In this document: piece by piece, positions 33,110 to 42,043 of the stretch
Layout of the letters: the number at the start of each line of letters is the position of its first letter
Position numbering within the stretch: the stretch's first letter is position 1
Origin: an uncultured Verrucomicrobia subdivision 3 bacterium
GTDB lineage: Bacteria; Verrucomicrobiota; Verrucomicrobiia; Limisphaerales; UBA11358
Assembly: GCA_903872345.1 (NCBI GenBank)
Contig: CAIQKM010000109.1
Coordinates: 1-64,000, forward strand
Length of the DNA: 64,000 nt
Direction of reading: 5' to 3'
Notes under the pieces: generated by a model
Databases searched by the model: none
The model's input: only the letters and a program-made list of their open reading frames with translations
What the model was told of the DNA's origin: nothing
Position numbers and translations under genes: made by a program

Positions 33110-35533
33110 ATGGGCCGGCCATTCGTCGCCATCATCATCGCCTACGTCGCCGGTTTGTTGGGCGCACAAGTGTGCCAACTGCCGCTAACATTCCTTTTTG
33201 CAACTGCTTTTGCCCTCCTTCTGGCCACCCTGTTCGTCCGGCCATGGCGACCCGTTTTGATCTGGCCTTTGCTGGCGCTGGCGGGCTGGACGAATTATGC
33301 CATCAATACGGCCATCCTTTCACCCAACGACCTGCGCGTTCTGCTCGGCCAAGAACCCGCCATCGCCACCGTGCGCGGCGAATTGCTCGAAACGCCCCGC
33401 CTGAAAATCCGGATGCAGGACTCGGTCGAAAAATGGCGCGGCGTGGCCCGGGTCAAAATCTCCGCCATCCGCCGGGACGATCACTGGCAGCCCGCCGACG
33501 GCACCGTCCTGGTCAACACTCCCAACCTGCCCGACCCGCAATTCTTCACCGGCCAGCCCGTGGAAATAACCGGCGTCATCGCCCCGCCGCCGCCCCCGCT
33601 GGCCGAGGGCCTGTTTGATTTCCGCAACTACCTCGCCGCGCGCGGAATCTATTATCAACTCAAGGCCGATTCTTGGCACGACTGGAAACTGCTGGACCCG
33701 CATCTGCCCCGTCCTCCGCTCTCCGATCGCTTTCTGAAATGGTCCAAGGAAACCCTCGCGCTCGGCCTGCCGGTGGAAGATGAAACCTTGCGCCTGCTCT
33801 GGGCCATGACCCTCGACTGGCGCACCGCCTTCACCGGCGACCTCAGCGAACCCTTCCTGCGCGCCGGAACTTTTCACATGTTCGCAATCGATGGTCTTCG
33901 CATCGGGTTGCTGGCCGGGATGATCGTCACCCTGCTCGGCGCCTTGCGACTTTCCCGGGCCTGGTGCGGTCTCATTGCCGTGCCCATCATCTGGTTTTAC
34001 ACCGCCGCCACCGGCTGGGAATCTTCCGCCGTCCGCGCCTCCGTAATGATGACCGTCATTCTTGGCGGCTGGGCGCTGAAGCGACCCAGCGACCTGCTCA
34101 ATTCCCTCGCCGCCGCCGGCTTCATCATTTTGCTATGGGATCCGCGCCAGGTGTTTGAAGCGGGCTTTCAGCTCTCCTTCTGTGTGGTGATGGTCATTGC
34201 GGTCATGCTGAAACCGCTGAATGATTTTTGCGACCGCCGGTTGCAGGCCGACCCGTTATTGCCCGAGGCATTGCGTCCCGCGTGGCAACGAATCCTGCTC
34301 AAAACATTGCGCAAGCTCGCGCATTACGCCGCCCTCTCCTTCACCGCCTGGATTGGCTCGCTGCCGCTCTGCGCCAAATATTTTCATCTCGAAAACCCCG
34401 TTTCCACGCTCGCCAATATCGTCGCCGTGCCGCTGGGCACGCTCGCCTTGATCGCCAATCTGGGCGCATTGGTTTGCGGCCATTGGTTGCTGTGGGCCAC
34501 GGAATTGTTCAACCAGGCCGCCTGGGCCGGCATGTTGGCCATGACGCGCGTGAGTGAATTGTCCGCCCAAATCCCGGGCGCTTACTGGTATGTCGCCGAA
34601 CCCTCCGTAACCACCATCATCCTGTATTACGCCGTAATCATCGCCGCTTTTGGTGGCTGGTTCGCCACCCGTCAACGGCAACGGGCAGGTGGAATAATCC
34701 TGTTGCTCATCGGCCTGTTCTACGGCTGGCAATGGGAATCATCACGCGGGAAAAACACTTTGACCGTGCTTCCGCTCAATGGCAGCCAGGTGGTTTATGT
34801 CCCCGGCAACAGTCAACACCCCGGCCAGTTGATCAACGCCGGCAACGAGGAAGCCGTGGATTTCACCCTCAAACCGTTCTTGCGGGCGCATGGCGTGAAC
34901 CATCTTCCCCGACTCATTCTCACCGTCGGTTCCGCCGCCAGCGCGGGGGGCGCACCGCTGCTGGATGAGCTGTTTGGCATCGGCGAACTGTGGACCAGTC
35001 CGGCCCAATTCCGTTCCGCCGAATATCGCAGCGTGATTGAAGCCTTTGAGCAACCACCCGCCCGGCACCGGCTTTGGCATGAGGGAGAAGTCCGCGACGG
35101 CTGGCAGATGCTGCACCCCGCCGGGGGAACCGACCATGCGCGGGCCGAAGACAGCGCCATGGTGTTGCTGGGCAATTTTTCGGGCATGAAAATCCTCTTG
35201 CTCTCCGATCTGGGCCGGGCCGGTCAGGCCGACCTCCTGGCCACCACCAATGATTTTCACGCCGACATCGTCGTGGCGGATTTGCCCGGCGATGGCGAAC
35301 CCTTGCGCACCGCCCTGCTGCAGGCCGTCCAGCCCCAAATCATCCTGATCACCGACGCGGAATATCCCGTGACCCGCCGGGCCAAAGCCGCGCTCAAGGA
35401 GCGGCTCGCCGCCACCGGCATTCCCGTGATTTACACCCGCACCGCCGGCGCCGCCACCATCGTCGCCGACTCCAACGGTTGGAGTATACGAACCATGGAC
35501 GGCCAGACGTTTGGCAGCACGTTGAAAAAGTAG
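33110..35533 (+). CDS. comEC: ComEC/Rec2-type DNA-uptake channel protein, metallo-beta-lactamase motif eroded
   Basis: The 807-residue protein has a two-helix start (MGRPFVAIIIAYVAGLLGAQ), a beta-rich DUF4131-like domain (about 85-215) and the ComEC polytopic domain (about 215-540) containing FAIDGLRIGLLAGM where the family has SGLH. It ends in a beta-lactamase-like domain (about 545-800). ComEC transports single-stranded DNA across the inner membrane in natural transformation. In its C-terminal domain the expected H-x-H-x-D-H metal-binding loop is missing: the equivalent place reads LILTVGSAASAGGAPLLDEL. The canonical serine/His of SGLH is also changed to IDGLR. This suggests that the periplasmic nuclease-like domain is structural only, or that the gene has drifted. 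The stop codon overlaps a large hairpin. Confidence 0.88.
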   Translation: MGRPFVAIIIAYVAGLLGAQVCQLPLTFLFATAFALLLATLFVRPWRPVLIWPLLALAGWTNYAINTAILSPNDLRVLLGQEPAIATVRGELLETPRLKIRMQDSVEKWRGVARVKISAIRRDDHWQPADGTVLVNTPNLPDPQFFTGQPVEITGVIAPPPPPLAEGLFDFRNYLAARGIYYQLKADSWHDWKLLDPHLPRPPLSDRFLKWSKETLALGLPVEDETLRLLWAMTLDWRTAFTGDLSEPFLRAGTFHMFAIDGLRIGLLAGMIVTLLGALRLSRAWCGLIAVPIIWFYTAATGWESSAVRASVMMTVILGGWALKRPSDLLNSLAAAGFIILLWDPRQVFEAGFQLSFCVVMVIAVMLKPLNDFCDRRLQADPLLPEALRPAWQRILLKTLRKLAHYAALSFTAWIGSLPLCAKYFHLENPVSTLANIVAVPLGTLALIANLGALVCGHWLLWATELFNQAAWAGMLAMTRVSELSAQIPGAYWYVAEPSVTTIILYYAVIIAAFGGWFATRQRQRAGGIILLLIGLFYGWQWESSRGKNTLTVLPLNGSQVVYVPGNSQHPGQLINAGNEEAVDFTLKPFLRAHGVNHLPRLILTVGSAASAGGAPLLDELFGIGELWTSPAQFRSAEYRSVIEAFEQPPARHRLWHEGEVRDGWQMLHPAGGTDHARAEDSAMVLLGNFSGMKILLLSDLGRAGQADLLATTNDFHADIVVADLPGDGEPLRTALLQAVQPQIILITDAEYPVTRRAKAALKERLAATGIPVIYTRTAGAATIVADSNGWSIRTMDGQTFGSTLKK

Positions 35534-35609
35534 CAGCCGACGTGAGGAGGCTCCATATTAAAGGAAAGGAACGTTCCAAAAGATATTTGAGCCTCTTACG
35601 TCGGCTGCT
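35532..35609. terminator. Large near-perfect hairpin between comEC and folB
   Basis: The 22-nt arm at 35532-35553 (starts AGCAGCCGACGT) pairs with the 21-nt arm at 35589-35609 (ends ACGTCGGCTGCT) with a single bulge and one mismatch. The 35-nt loop contains a smaller GGAACGTTCC palindrome. It lies between two convergent genes and so can serve as a bidirectional terminator. The conserved look and long loop also suggest a dispersed repeat element of this lineage. Confidence 0.7.
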
Positions 35610-35622
35610 CAAGCGCAATTGA

Positions 35623-35976
35623 TTATTCCATTGTCCGCCGCGTCAAACTCACCGCCACATATCGCGCCTGCGGAATGATGAACTTCTTCACCTCCACCGT
35701 CACCGCCGCCGCCTGAAATTCCGTCAGCACCAGTTGCGCAATGTTATTGGCCAGCGTCTCAATTAATTTCCAACTCCGTCCCTCGCCCAGTTTTAACAAC
35801 CGCTGGGTGACGGCGAAATAATTGATCGTCTGCGTCAAATCATCCGTCTGCGCCGCCCGGGAAAAGTCATGCTCCATCTCCACCGTCAACAACAGCCGCT
35901 GCGCCTGCGCGCGCTCCTCGTCCGGCACGCCGACGTGGTAAAACACTTCCAGATCAACAATGGAGATTTTGGACAT
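35623..35976 (-). CDS. folB: Dihydroneopterin aldolase
   Basis: The 117-residue protein begins MSKISIVDLEVFYHVGVPDEERAQAQRL, residues 1-28, the normal FolB start with the pterin-binding region. It continues with SWKLIETLANNIAQLVL near residue 70, including the conserved Glu of IE(T/S)LAN, and VTVEVKKFIIPQARYVAVSLTR at the end, which includes the catalytic Lys region. It converts dihydroneopterin to 6-hydroxymethyl-dihydropterin and glycolaldehyde in folate biosynthesis. It is 9 bp downstream of the HAD-NUDIX gene and likely co-transcribed with it; a link between a NUDIX hydrolase and folate synthesis is known in bacteria (dihydroneopterin triphosphate pyrophosphatase), so the pairing may be functional. 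Confidence 0.95.
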   Translation of the reverse strand: MSKISIVDLEVFYHVGVPDEERAQAQRLLLTVEMEHDFSRAAQTDDLTQTINYFAVTQRLLKLGEGRSWKLIETLANNIAQLVLTEFQAAAVTVEVKKFIIPQARYVAVSLTRRTME

Positions 35977-35985
35977 ATGGGTGGT

Positions 35986-37071
35986 TTACTTGCGCCGGAC
36001 CGGTTTCCGCGCCAGCACGGCATCAATCAGAATCTTCGTGGGCTTATTCAGCTTTAATTGCTTTTTCGCCTCCGCCAACGTCAGCCAGCGGTATTCGAAC
36101 GATTCTTCATTCAGCGTCACGCGCGGGTTTTTGGCCGTGCATCGGCACGTGTAGTTGAGCAGCACAAAATGCGCATCCCGATAAAACTCCTTGGAACTGA
36201 TGCAATCCTGCACCAGCACGAACTGAATGTCCGTGATCTTCAGCCCCGTCTCTTCCATGAGTTCCCGGCGCAACGCCGTCTCGGATTTTTCACCGCGCTT
36301 GATCTTGCCGCCGGGAATGCCCCACAGGCCCGACCATTTATGCGTGCGGATCATCAGCGCCTCGTTCTTGGCATTGAAGATCAGCGCCCCCACCGTCGCC
36401 AGCGGCGGCTCCTCGTTTAGCACCGGATTCGCCGGCTTCAGCTTGCCGCCATTCTTGGTCAGAATCTTCCGCAGCTCCGTCAGATGCTCCACAATCACAT
36501 CCGGCCCGGCCGCGCGCAATTGATCCAGCGTATTGTATCCCGTCAGCACCGCGCAGGATTGAATGCCCCCGTGCTTGGCCGTGGCAATGTCATGCTCCAT
36601 GTCGCCGATGAAGATAGTCTCGTCCAACTTCAAATTGTTCTCCCGCAAAATTTCGTGAATCTTCTCCCGCTTGTCCCACACATCCGTGTACGGCTTGTCC
36701 AGAAACACATCAAATCCCGTCACGGCGCATTGCACCTTGAAATGATCCCCGTGCACCGTGCTCAGCAGGAACGTGCGGAATTTCTGTTCCCGGCAGAATT
36801 CCAGGAACTTGCGCGCATGCGGCAGTTCGCGCACCGAACCCTGCGCCCGCTTGAACTCCGCGTGAAACCATTCCTCCAATTGCGCCATCGGCACATGCGG
36901 CGTGTGCCGGTCGTAAAATTTCGTGAACGGCAGCGAAAACTCCGCGCGAAACTGGTCCAGCGACATCGCCGGCTTGCCCGCCTGCGTCAGCACATAATTC
37001 GAAGCCTGCAACACCGCCGGCAAATCGTCCACCAGCGTTCCCGACCAGTCAAAAATGATATTGCGAATCAC
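35986..37071 (-). CDS. Fusion of HAD-family phosphatase and NUDIX hydrolase
   Basis: The start is GTG at 37071. Residues 1-210 form a HAD phosphatase: motif I FDWSGTLVDD, motif II-like LLSTVHG, a Lys in VWDKREKIHEIL and motif IV IFIGDMEHDIATAKHGG. Motif I has Ser where the general-acid Asp is usual (DxS instead of DxD). Residues ~225-350 form a NUDIX domain with a perfect box, GKIKRGEKSETALRRELMEETGL, residues 275-297, matching G-x5-E-x7-R-E-x2-E-E-x-G. The two activities in one chain suggest consecutive steps, for instance pyrophosphate hydrolysis then phosphate removal. Next to folB this makes dihydroneopterin triphosphate dephosphorylation an attractive but unproven role. A general housekeeping nucleotide-cleaning role is the alternative. 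Confidence 0.9.
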   Translation of the reverse strand: MIRNIIFDWSGTLVDDLPAVLQASNYVLTQAGKPAMSLDQFRAEFSLPFTKFYDRHTPHVPMAQLEEWFHAEFKRAQGSVRELPHARKFLEFCREQKFRTFLLSTVHGDHFKVQCAVTGFDVFLDKPYTDVWDKREKIHEILRENNLKLDETIFIGDMEHDIATAKHGGIQSCAVLTGYNTLDQLRAAGPDVIVEHLTELRKILTKNGGKLKPANPVLNEEPPLATVGALIFNAKNEALMIRTHKWSGLWGIPGGKIKRGEKSETALRRELMEETGLKITDIQFVLVQDCISSKEFYRDAHFVLLNYTCRCTAKNPRVTLNEESFEYRWLTLAEAKKQLKLNKPTKILIDAVLARKPVRRK

Positions 37072-37140
37072 CCCCTGAATCTACTCCCCCCGCCGCCGCG
37101 ACGCCAAGCCAAACCATTTTTTTCTGCGCCTGGCCACCAA

Positions 37141-37174
37141 GGAGCGCGGCGGTGCTGAAAGTCAGCCGCAGCAA
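37141..37174. repeat. Hairpin repeat family, copy B
   Basis: This 34-bp unit is nearly identical to copy C at 63937-63970 (three differences) and aligns with copy A at 16344-16377. The stem is GCGGCGG / CAGCCGC with one internal mismatch. It lies at the start of the 536-bp region 37072-37607 between the HAD-NUDIX and RluE genes, which holds only repeats. Confidence 0.65.
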
Positions 37175-37310
37175 GGTGAATAGCACCAGTCGCGTGGAAT
37201 TACCGGCGCGTTTGAAGTTTGGAGTCCCGGCTTCAGCCGGTCCCCGCCGCCCCAACTGTCCCTCAATCCTGAACCGTAGTTTCGCCGCAAACCATTCGCA
37301 CGACAGGTCC

Positions 37311-37490
37311 TCCCCCTCTCCGCCATTGATAAATGGGGGAGAGGGTCGGGGTGAGGTGGCTCATTTTTCTCATGCCCCCGCCTCCGCCTCTGGAGAAAAA
37401 TCAAGCTGGAGTGACCGGACGAATGGACGAAAAATCAGAAAGCGTTGATGGTAAAAAGCCCTCTCCTTTGGGGAGAGGGTTGGGTGAGGG
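37311..37490. repeat. Pair of CCCTCTCC...GGAGAGGG dispersed repeats
   Basis: Two related hairpin units lie at about 37311-37357 and 37459-37490. Each has a pyrimidine arm (CCCCCTCTCC or CCCTCTCC), a short loop, the complementary GGAGAGGG arm and a conserved tail GTCGGGGTGAGG or GTTGGGTGAGGG. Such units are scattered through intergenic DNA of many high-GC bacteria. Upstream, at about 37220-37245, a smaller CCCGGCTTCAGCCGG dyad is also present. I see no gene in 37072-37607. Confidence 0.65.
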
Positions 37491-37607
37491 AGAGCGACAA
37501 AACTATCTTTTGCGGCCGCCTCCTCAATGTTGCAAATTGCCTTTTCACAACCAACCAAATTATTGTCATGCACCTGGCCTCCGCCTCTGGCAAATTTCCC
37601 CCACGCA

Positions 37608-38180
37608 ATGCTCATTGCCTTTAACAAACCCTACGGCGTGCTGTCCCAATTCACCGGCGACGGCTCGCCCAACCGTCCCCTCGCCGAATTTAAGTTCCCC
37701 AAAAACGTCTATCCCATCGGCCGCCTGGATGCCGACTCCGAGGGCCTGCTGCTCCTCAGCGACGAAGCCCGCTGGAACCAGCAGCTCCTGCATCCCCGTC
37801 ACGCCCACGAACGCGAATACTGGGCCCAGGTCGAAAAAATCCCCATACCCGACGCCCTCGCCCAACTACAACGCGGCCTTGTCATCCAGGGCCACAAAAC
37901 CCTCCCCTGTCGCGCCTGGCTGCTCGAACCCCAGCCCGAAATCCCGCCCCGCGTCCCGCCCATCCGCTTTCGGAAATGCGTGCCCGACTGCTGGATCGGC
38001 CTCGAACTCGTCGAAGGCAAAAACCGCCAGGTCCGCCGCATGACCGCCGCCATCGGCCACCCCACCCTCCGCCTCCTCCGCGTCCGCATCGGCAATTTCC
38101 GCCTCGCCCCCCTGCCCCCCGGCCAATGGCGGGTGCTGACGGCGGAAGATATTAAGATGGTGGCGGGGCAGGCTGGATAA
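37608..38180 (+). CDS. rluE: RluE-type 23S rRNA pseudouridine synthase
   Basis: The ATG at 37608 gives MLIAFNKPYGVLSQFTGDG, the usual RluE/RsuA-family opening without an S4 domain; a longer in-frame start is rejected. The catalytic Asp lies in YPIGRLDADSEGLLLLSDE near residue 40. The C-terminal motif GLELVEGKNRQVRRMTAAIGHPTLRL, residues 142-167, is family-typical. Length (190 residues) fits RluE, which modifies U2457 (E. coli numbering) in 23S rRNA; RluF/RsuA-type specificity is an alternative. It is monocistronic, preceded by repeat-rich DNA. Confidence 0.92.
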   Translation: MLIAFNKPYGVLSQFTGDGSPNRPLAEFKFPKNVYPIGRLDADSEGLLLLSDEARWNQQLLHPRHAHEREYWAQVEKIPIPDALAQLQRGLVIQGHKTLPCRAWLLEPQPEIPPRVPPIRFRKCVPDCWIGLELVEGKNRQVRRMTAAIGHPTLRLLRVRIGNFRLAPLPPGQWRVLTAEDIKMVAGQAG

Positions 38181-38243
38181 CTGGGCGGAATGCCAGTGAT
38201 AGTCGATTCCAGTTGAATGATATAGCATCAGCACCCAAGCCTG

Positions 38244-41200
38244 TTATGGTTCGCCAACATCAGCACCTCGCCTAAATAATTCTTCCCTGATTTGTTTTAG
38301 TTTCTCGTGGGCAATTCTACTGCTACGCAGACTGTCCCAAATGAACTTGAAATGTTCATCAAAGAAAAAATATGGAAGTGGTGCTTGCAAATAGATCAAA
38401 ATCAAATCCGCAACTGCATCAGGATATTTTGCTACAATTTCCCTTTTTTGGTCGAGGCGGTAAGGAATTGCAGTGTTCGCCAAGGTAAGTGTCCCCCTCA
38501 TGGAGGCAGCGAGCTTGACTGCTGCTGGAAAATAGCAACCAAGTCCGAACGTCCAACAAGCCATTTCATTTGCTTCTCCTTGCACCAAGGGCTTTGGCGT
38601 GTTTGATAGCCTCATTTGCCAATAGTCGGCCAACCATGTTTCCCAGATTTTTTCGGAAACAGAGTTTTCCACTTCGCTTAAATAGCGGTCAATCGTAGCG
38701 GCGAGTTGTGTTAAATCTTTATCCGAAAGATGCTGAATCACTTTGGGAAGCCAGCCGTTTGCTAATGGATTTTCGAGGCGAAACAATGCGACGCCAGCGA
38801 TTTGATAGATTATGTATTCGTGAACCCTGTCGCCAAATTGGGTATTGCGTGAAATGGTTTCCGAAAAAAATGGCAAAAGTTGTTCCGTAAATCCTGCCAG
38901 CCAACGTCCCCAGCACAAAAAGCCATGCCAACTTTGTTCAGCTCGCAGACTGTCAGCCTGCCAATCAAATAGTGGCAGCAATTCTGTCGTCGCAAAGTCA
39001 CGGTCTAGGGAAAAAAAGTAATGCAGTTGGCTTGTGAGAACTATTCTGTAATGGGCAGCCGCGTCAGATGTTCCGCGCAAAACCTCCGTAAGATGATTTT
39101 TAATCTGTTGTGGCAGGCCATTCCAGTCGTCTGCCGCTTCTTTTCGGGCAACAGAAATTCGCTGCAACCAAAATTCAGCCAGTTTTCCCCCAGGTCTGTT
39201 AATCGCTATACCTAACCAGTCATCAGATGGTTTTTCAGAAGAAGAAGAAGTCTTTAGAACAGAATCCCATATCCGAATTGCAATTTTCTCGGCTTGTTCC
39301 ATGAAACCGCTGGGCAAGGTGAATGATTCCTTGCGCGAGCCATTTTCCAAAACTTCAGCGAAGGCAGTGAAAAATTCAGAGGGCGCATCAATACTTTCGG
39401 TAGCGTCCAAAATAATTTTCCACATTTCAGGGGACAGGCTGGCATTTCGCCAACCTTGACAAACGCAATACCACAAGTCCGCATCAGGCAGCTTTCGAGA
39501 TTTCAACACTTCCAACCATTTGATTCCCCAATCTGGACTTTTTGCAACGGCTGCGGAAACAGCGTTGCAATAACTTGACCTGTTTCGTTCTGATGGCGAT
39601 GGTGATTTTGGCTTGTAGTTTAATAACTCGTTCAAAAACGCTTCGGGATTTTTCTGCAAAACCTCCTCAACATTTAGACCTGCCACGGGGTCAACTGATT
39701 GAACTTCAACCGACGAAAAATCAAATTGTGGCTGTTCTCTCTCTGCAAAATCTGGGTTTTTCTGCTTCAGTGCCTTCAGTGCTTCATTCGTAAATTCACA
39801 GTTTGGCGCGATACGGCGAAGCCATACGACCGCATTAAAAATTTCGTATTGCTTCGTGCGTTCCCCGACGTTTTCGTATTGCGACCAATCCCCACCAAGC
39901 AAAGCAATTTCAATTATCCGTTTTCGAGCATCCTCGGATGCTTTCGCAAAACTTTGTTCAAGCAGCCAAAAAACATCTGATTTGAAGGAATAGAGAAGTT
40001 TGTGTTTTCCAATCCAATCAAGTTTTTCATCGGGTGAAACATCCGCCCTTTTACCAAAACCATATATTGCCAGCCTTCGCAATATGGGCGTATCCGTTGC
40101 AAACCAAGTCTCAATTCGCCCAGCAGCGTATTGTGGGTTTGATATAATCCAATGATTCAAGATGTCCCGCGCTGCATCAATCAATATGTCAACTGCATTG
40201 GGAAACTGGGCTTGGCCGCTCGGATGAATGGCCTGACGGTGATAAGCGAACACGTCCAAATTTCGGCTTCGCGGATATGCCAATGTTTTGAGGGTGTTCG
40301 CGGCAGTCAAATTTGAAACCACTATCGGTTCAAGGTCATCTGCGAAGGATGCCAAATTTGGAGAAAATAGTTTTTGCCACGCCTCTCGCAACCAGTATTC
40401 CTCGTGTCGCCCATGTTCAAACTGAATGTCAAAATCTACCTTGTCCCCTTCGGCGGCATCCTCAAAAAAAACTCGGAAGGATTTTTTAAGAGCTAGACGT
40501 GGTTTTGTCACCCTTGCAAACAGGAGTGTGGAAATGGCCTTGTCATCAGGAAATTGGCAGACTGTTAAAAGTTCTGCCCAATGTTCTTCTGGCAGCGCGT
40601 CGTATGATTGCTCCAGTAAAATTGCAACCCATTGTGCAAAAACTGTGCTTGGAACCGTGCTTGCCGCATCCTTGTTTCTAACAAAAAGGCGTCGCCAAAT
40701 GCACCAACACACTGCTGGGTTTATCTGGCAGTGAAAGCGTTCTACCAAGAGCATCAGATGTTGCGAATGTGCGACCAGAAAAGTCTCGACCAGCCATGAA
40801 GCCAGTTCACGTTCAAATTGCTGCAACTCATTTTCCTTCTTAAAAAGTGGCTGGACAAGTTGCTGCTTTTCCAGCCACGAAATCCATTCTGGAGATTTTG
40901 CATGTTTCAGAAAAATTCGAGCGGTATCCAAATTGGAAAGGCAATACTTCAAATAGTCGGCATCTTCTCCTTCCAGCGGTGGCTTGTCTTCCGCAATTAC
41001 GCGAATGCGTTCTGCTTTTTCAAGTAGCCCTTGGCGGCTTTCCTTCACCCATTCTGTGACGCAATCTGTTATCGCACTATGTTGATTCTCCCCTTCGCAT
41101 TTCTCGTAAAGAACTGCTTTGATTCCAAGATAATCCCATTCTGAATTTCTATCTGCGATGGTAAAAGCGAATCTTCTGGCTTTTTGCGATGGTGGCAAGC

Positions 41201-41825
41201 CTCGTGCAAGATAATTCATTACTACGTCACCATGTCTATATCCGACGAACAATACAGTATATCGTGAGAACATGGACGCTAGAAATCTGCTTGCCCATGC
41301 TTGCGTAAGATAAGCACGGCCAAAATCTTCATCGGTCAAAATGCAGTTCTTTAGCTGTTTTCCCGCGCAACCATGTAAGTAAACAATTCCAGAAAAGTCA
41401 TCGCCTAGCGGTAATGCGGGAGCATAAAAGATGTCTGGGGACTTTCCGAAAACTTCTTTGCTGGCTGTCGTAAAATGTGTGTCAAAATTTGTGGTGACAA
41501 TCCGAACATTTTCCAGTGCTGGGAATAATTGCAACAGTTGGCGGTGAAGTTCGTGAGGTTTTGTCGCGCCATTGACAAGTATTCGCGCAGCCTTTTCATG
41601 GACGCTGATTCCCTTTTGCTTCAGCCTGCCTAAATAATGGTCTTCTGGCTCCTCTTTACCTTTGGCGACACCAGAGTTTTCCCCAATTTTCAAAGCCAAC
41701 TCTGTAAAAAGCGGGAGATTGGAAGGTGCCGGATACGATACGCCTGCGCCTGCAAACACGACAAGCTCATCTGCTTCTTTGGCACGAAGCAAAATCTCTG
41801 GTAAATCTATGCCTTTTATCAGCAC
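38244..41825 (-). CDS. Giant SIR2-domain protein, candidate antiphage NADase
   Basis: The 1193-residue protein starts with GTG at 41825; an in-frame stop lies 27 bp upstream. Residues ~20-240 are a SIR2-like domain: VVFAGAGVSYPAPSNLPLF (Gly-rich NAD site), VRIVTTNFDTHF (conserved Asn and Asp) and IVYLHGCAGK (His). TVLFVGYRHGDVVMNYLARGL follows. The remaining ~950 residues are helical, Trp-rich and without recognisable enzymatic motifs, resembling the long C-terminal region (DUF4020-type) of SIR2 proteins in defence islands. Such proteins deplete NAD+ when they sense a phage. The gene is distinctly AT-richer than its GC-rich neighbours, implying transfer. Its start lies 54 bp beyond the break of a restriction-gene remnant, and an RloA-like ATPase lies upstream, so it sits in a defence cluster. 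Confidence 0.85.
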   Translation of the reverse strand: MLIKGIDLPEILLRAKEADELVVFAGAGVSYPAPSNLPLFTELALKIGENSGVAKGKEEPEDHYLGRLKQKGISVHEKAARILVNGATKPHELHRQLLQLFPALENVRIVTTNFDTHFTTASKEVFGKSPDIFYAPALPLGDDFSGIVYLHGCAGKQLKNCILTDEDFGRAYLTQAWASRFLASMFSRYTVLFVGYRHGDVVMNYLARGLPPSQKARRFAFTIADRNSEWDYLGIKAVLYEKCEGENQHSAITDCVTEWVKESRQGLLEKAERIRVIAEDKPPLEGEDADYLKYCLSNLDTARIFLKHAKSPEWISWLEKQQLVQPLFKKENELQQFERELASWLVETFLVAHSQHLMLLVERFHCQINPAVCWCIWRRLFVRNKDAASTVPSTVFAQWVAILLEQSYDALPEEHWAELLTVCQFPDDKAISTLLFARVTKPRLALKKSFRVFFEDAAEGDKVDFDIQFEHGRHEEYWLREAWQKLFSPNLASFADDLEPIVVSNLTAANTLKTLAYPRSRNLDVFAYHRQAIHPSGQAQFPNAVDILIDAARDILNHWIISNPQYAAGRIETWFATDTPILRRLAIYGFGKRADVSPDEKLDWIGKHKLLYSFKSDVFWLLEQSFAKASEDARKRIIEIALLGGDWSQYENVGERTKQYEIFNAVVWLRRIAPNCEFTNEALKALKQKNPDFAEREQPQFDFSSVEVQSVDPVAGLNVEEVLQKNPEAFLNELLNYKPKSPSPSERNRSSYCNAVSAAVAKSPDWGIKWLEVLKSRKLPDADLWYCVCQGWRNASLSPEMWKIILDATESIDAPSEFFTAFAEVLENGSRKESFTLPSGFMEQAEKIAIRIWDSVLKTSSSSEKPSDDWLGIAINRPGGKLAEFWLQRISVARKEAADDWNGLPQQIKNHLTEVLRGTSDAAAHYRIVLTSQLHYFFSLDRDFATTELLPLFDWQADSLRAEQSWHGFLCWGRWLAGFTEQLLPFFSETISRNTQFGDRVHEYIIYQIAGVALFRLENPLANGWLPKVIQHLSDKDLTQLAATIDRYLSEVENSVSEKIWETWLADYWQMRLSNTPKPLVQGEANEMACWTFGLGCYFPAAVKLAASMRGTLTLANTAIPYRLDQKREIVAKYPDAVADLILIYLQAPLPYFFFDEHFKFIWDSLRSSRIAHEKLKQIREELFRRGADVGEP

Positions 41826-41878
41826 GGAAATACCTTTTGAATTAACCCCAAATTAGCCCTAAAAAAGCAGGGAAACAC

Positions 41879-41947
41879 CTCGTTCGCCTCGAAATCCTTC
41901 ACAAGCGATTGAACCACTGCAAACCCATCTTCAAACGAGCGCTGCAT
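41879..41947 (-). pseudogene. 23-codon remnant of the restriction-enzyme N-terminus
   Basis: From an ATG at 41947 the first 23 codons read MQRSFEDGFAVVQ then SLVKDFEANE. They align with the start of the truncated gene at 2320 (MPSTFDDAFSVVQ then ALAKDFEANK), with about 14 of 23 residues identical. After EANE the similarity ends at once, and the sequence runs into the leader of the SIR2 gene. The DNA just upstream of both ATGs is also alike (GGGAGCATAACA here, GGGAGCGTAACA at 2320). This is a replaced or deleted restriction gene of the same family. Confidence 0.75.
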
Positions 41948-42043
41948 CACGGGAGCATAACAGACGCAACGGGCAACGGGCAAGAAACCGCTGTCAGGAC
42001 GTGCGCTTAAATTGTTTTGCCGATGGATTTGCGCCGCCATGGT

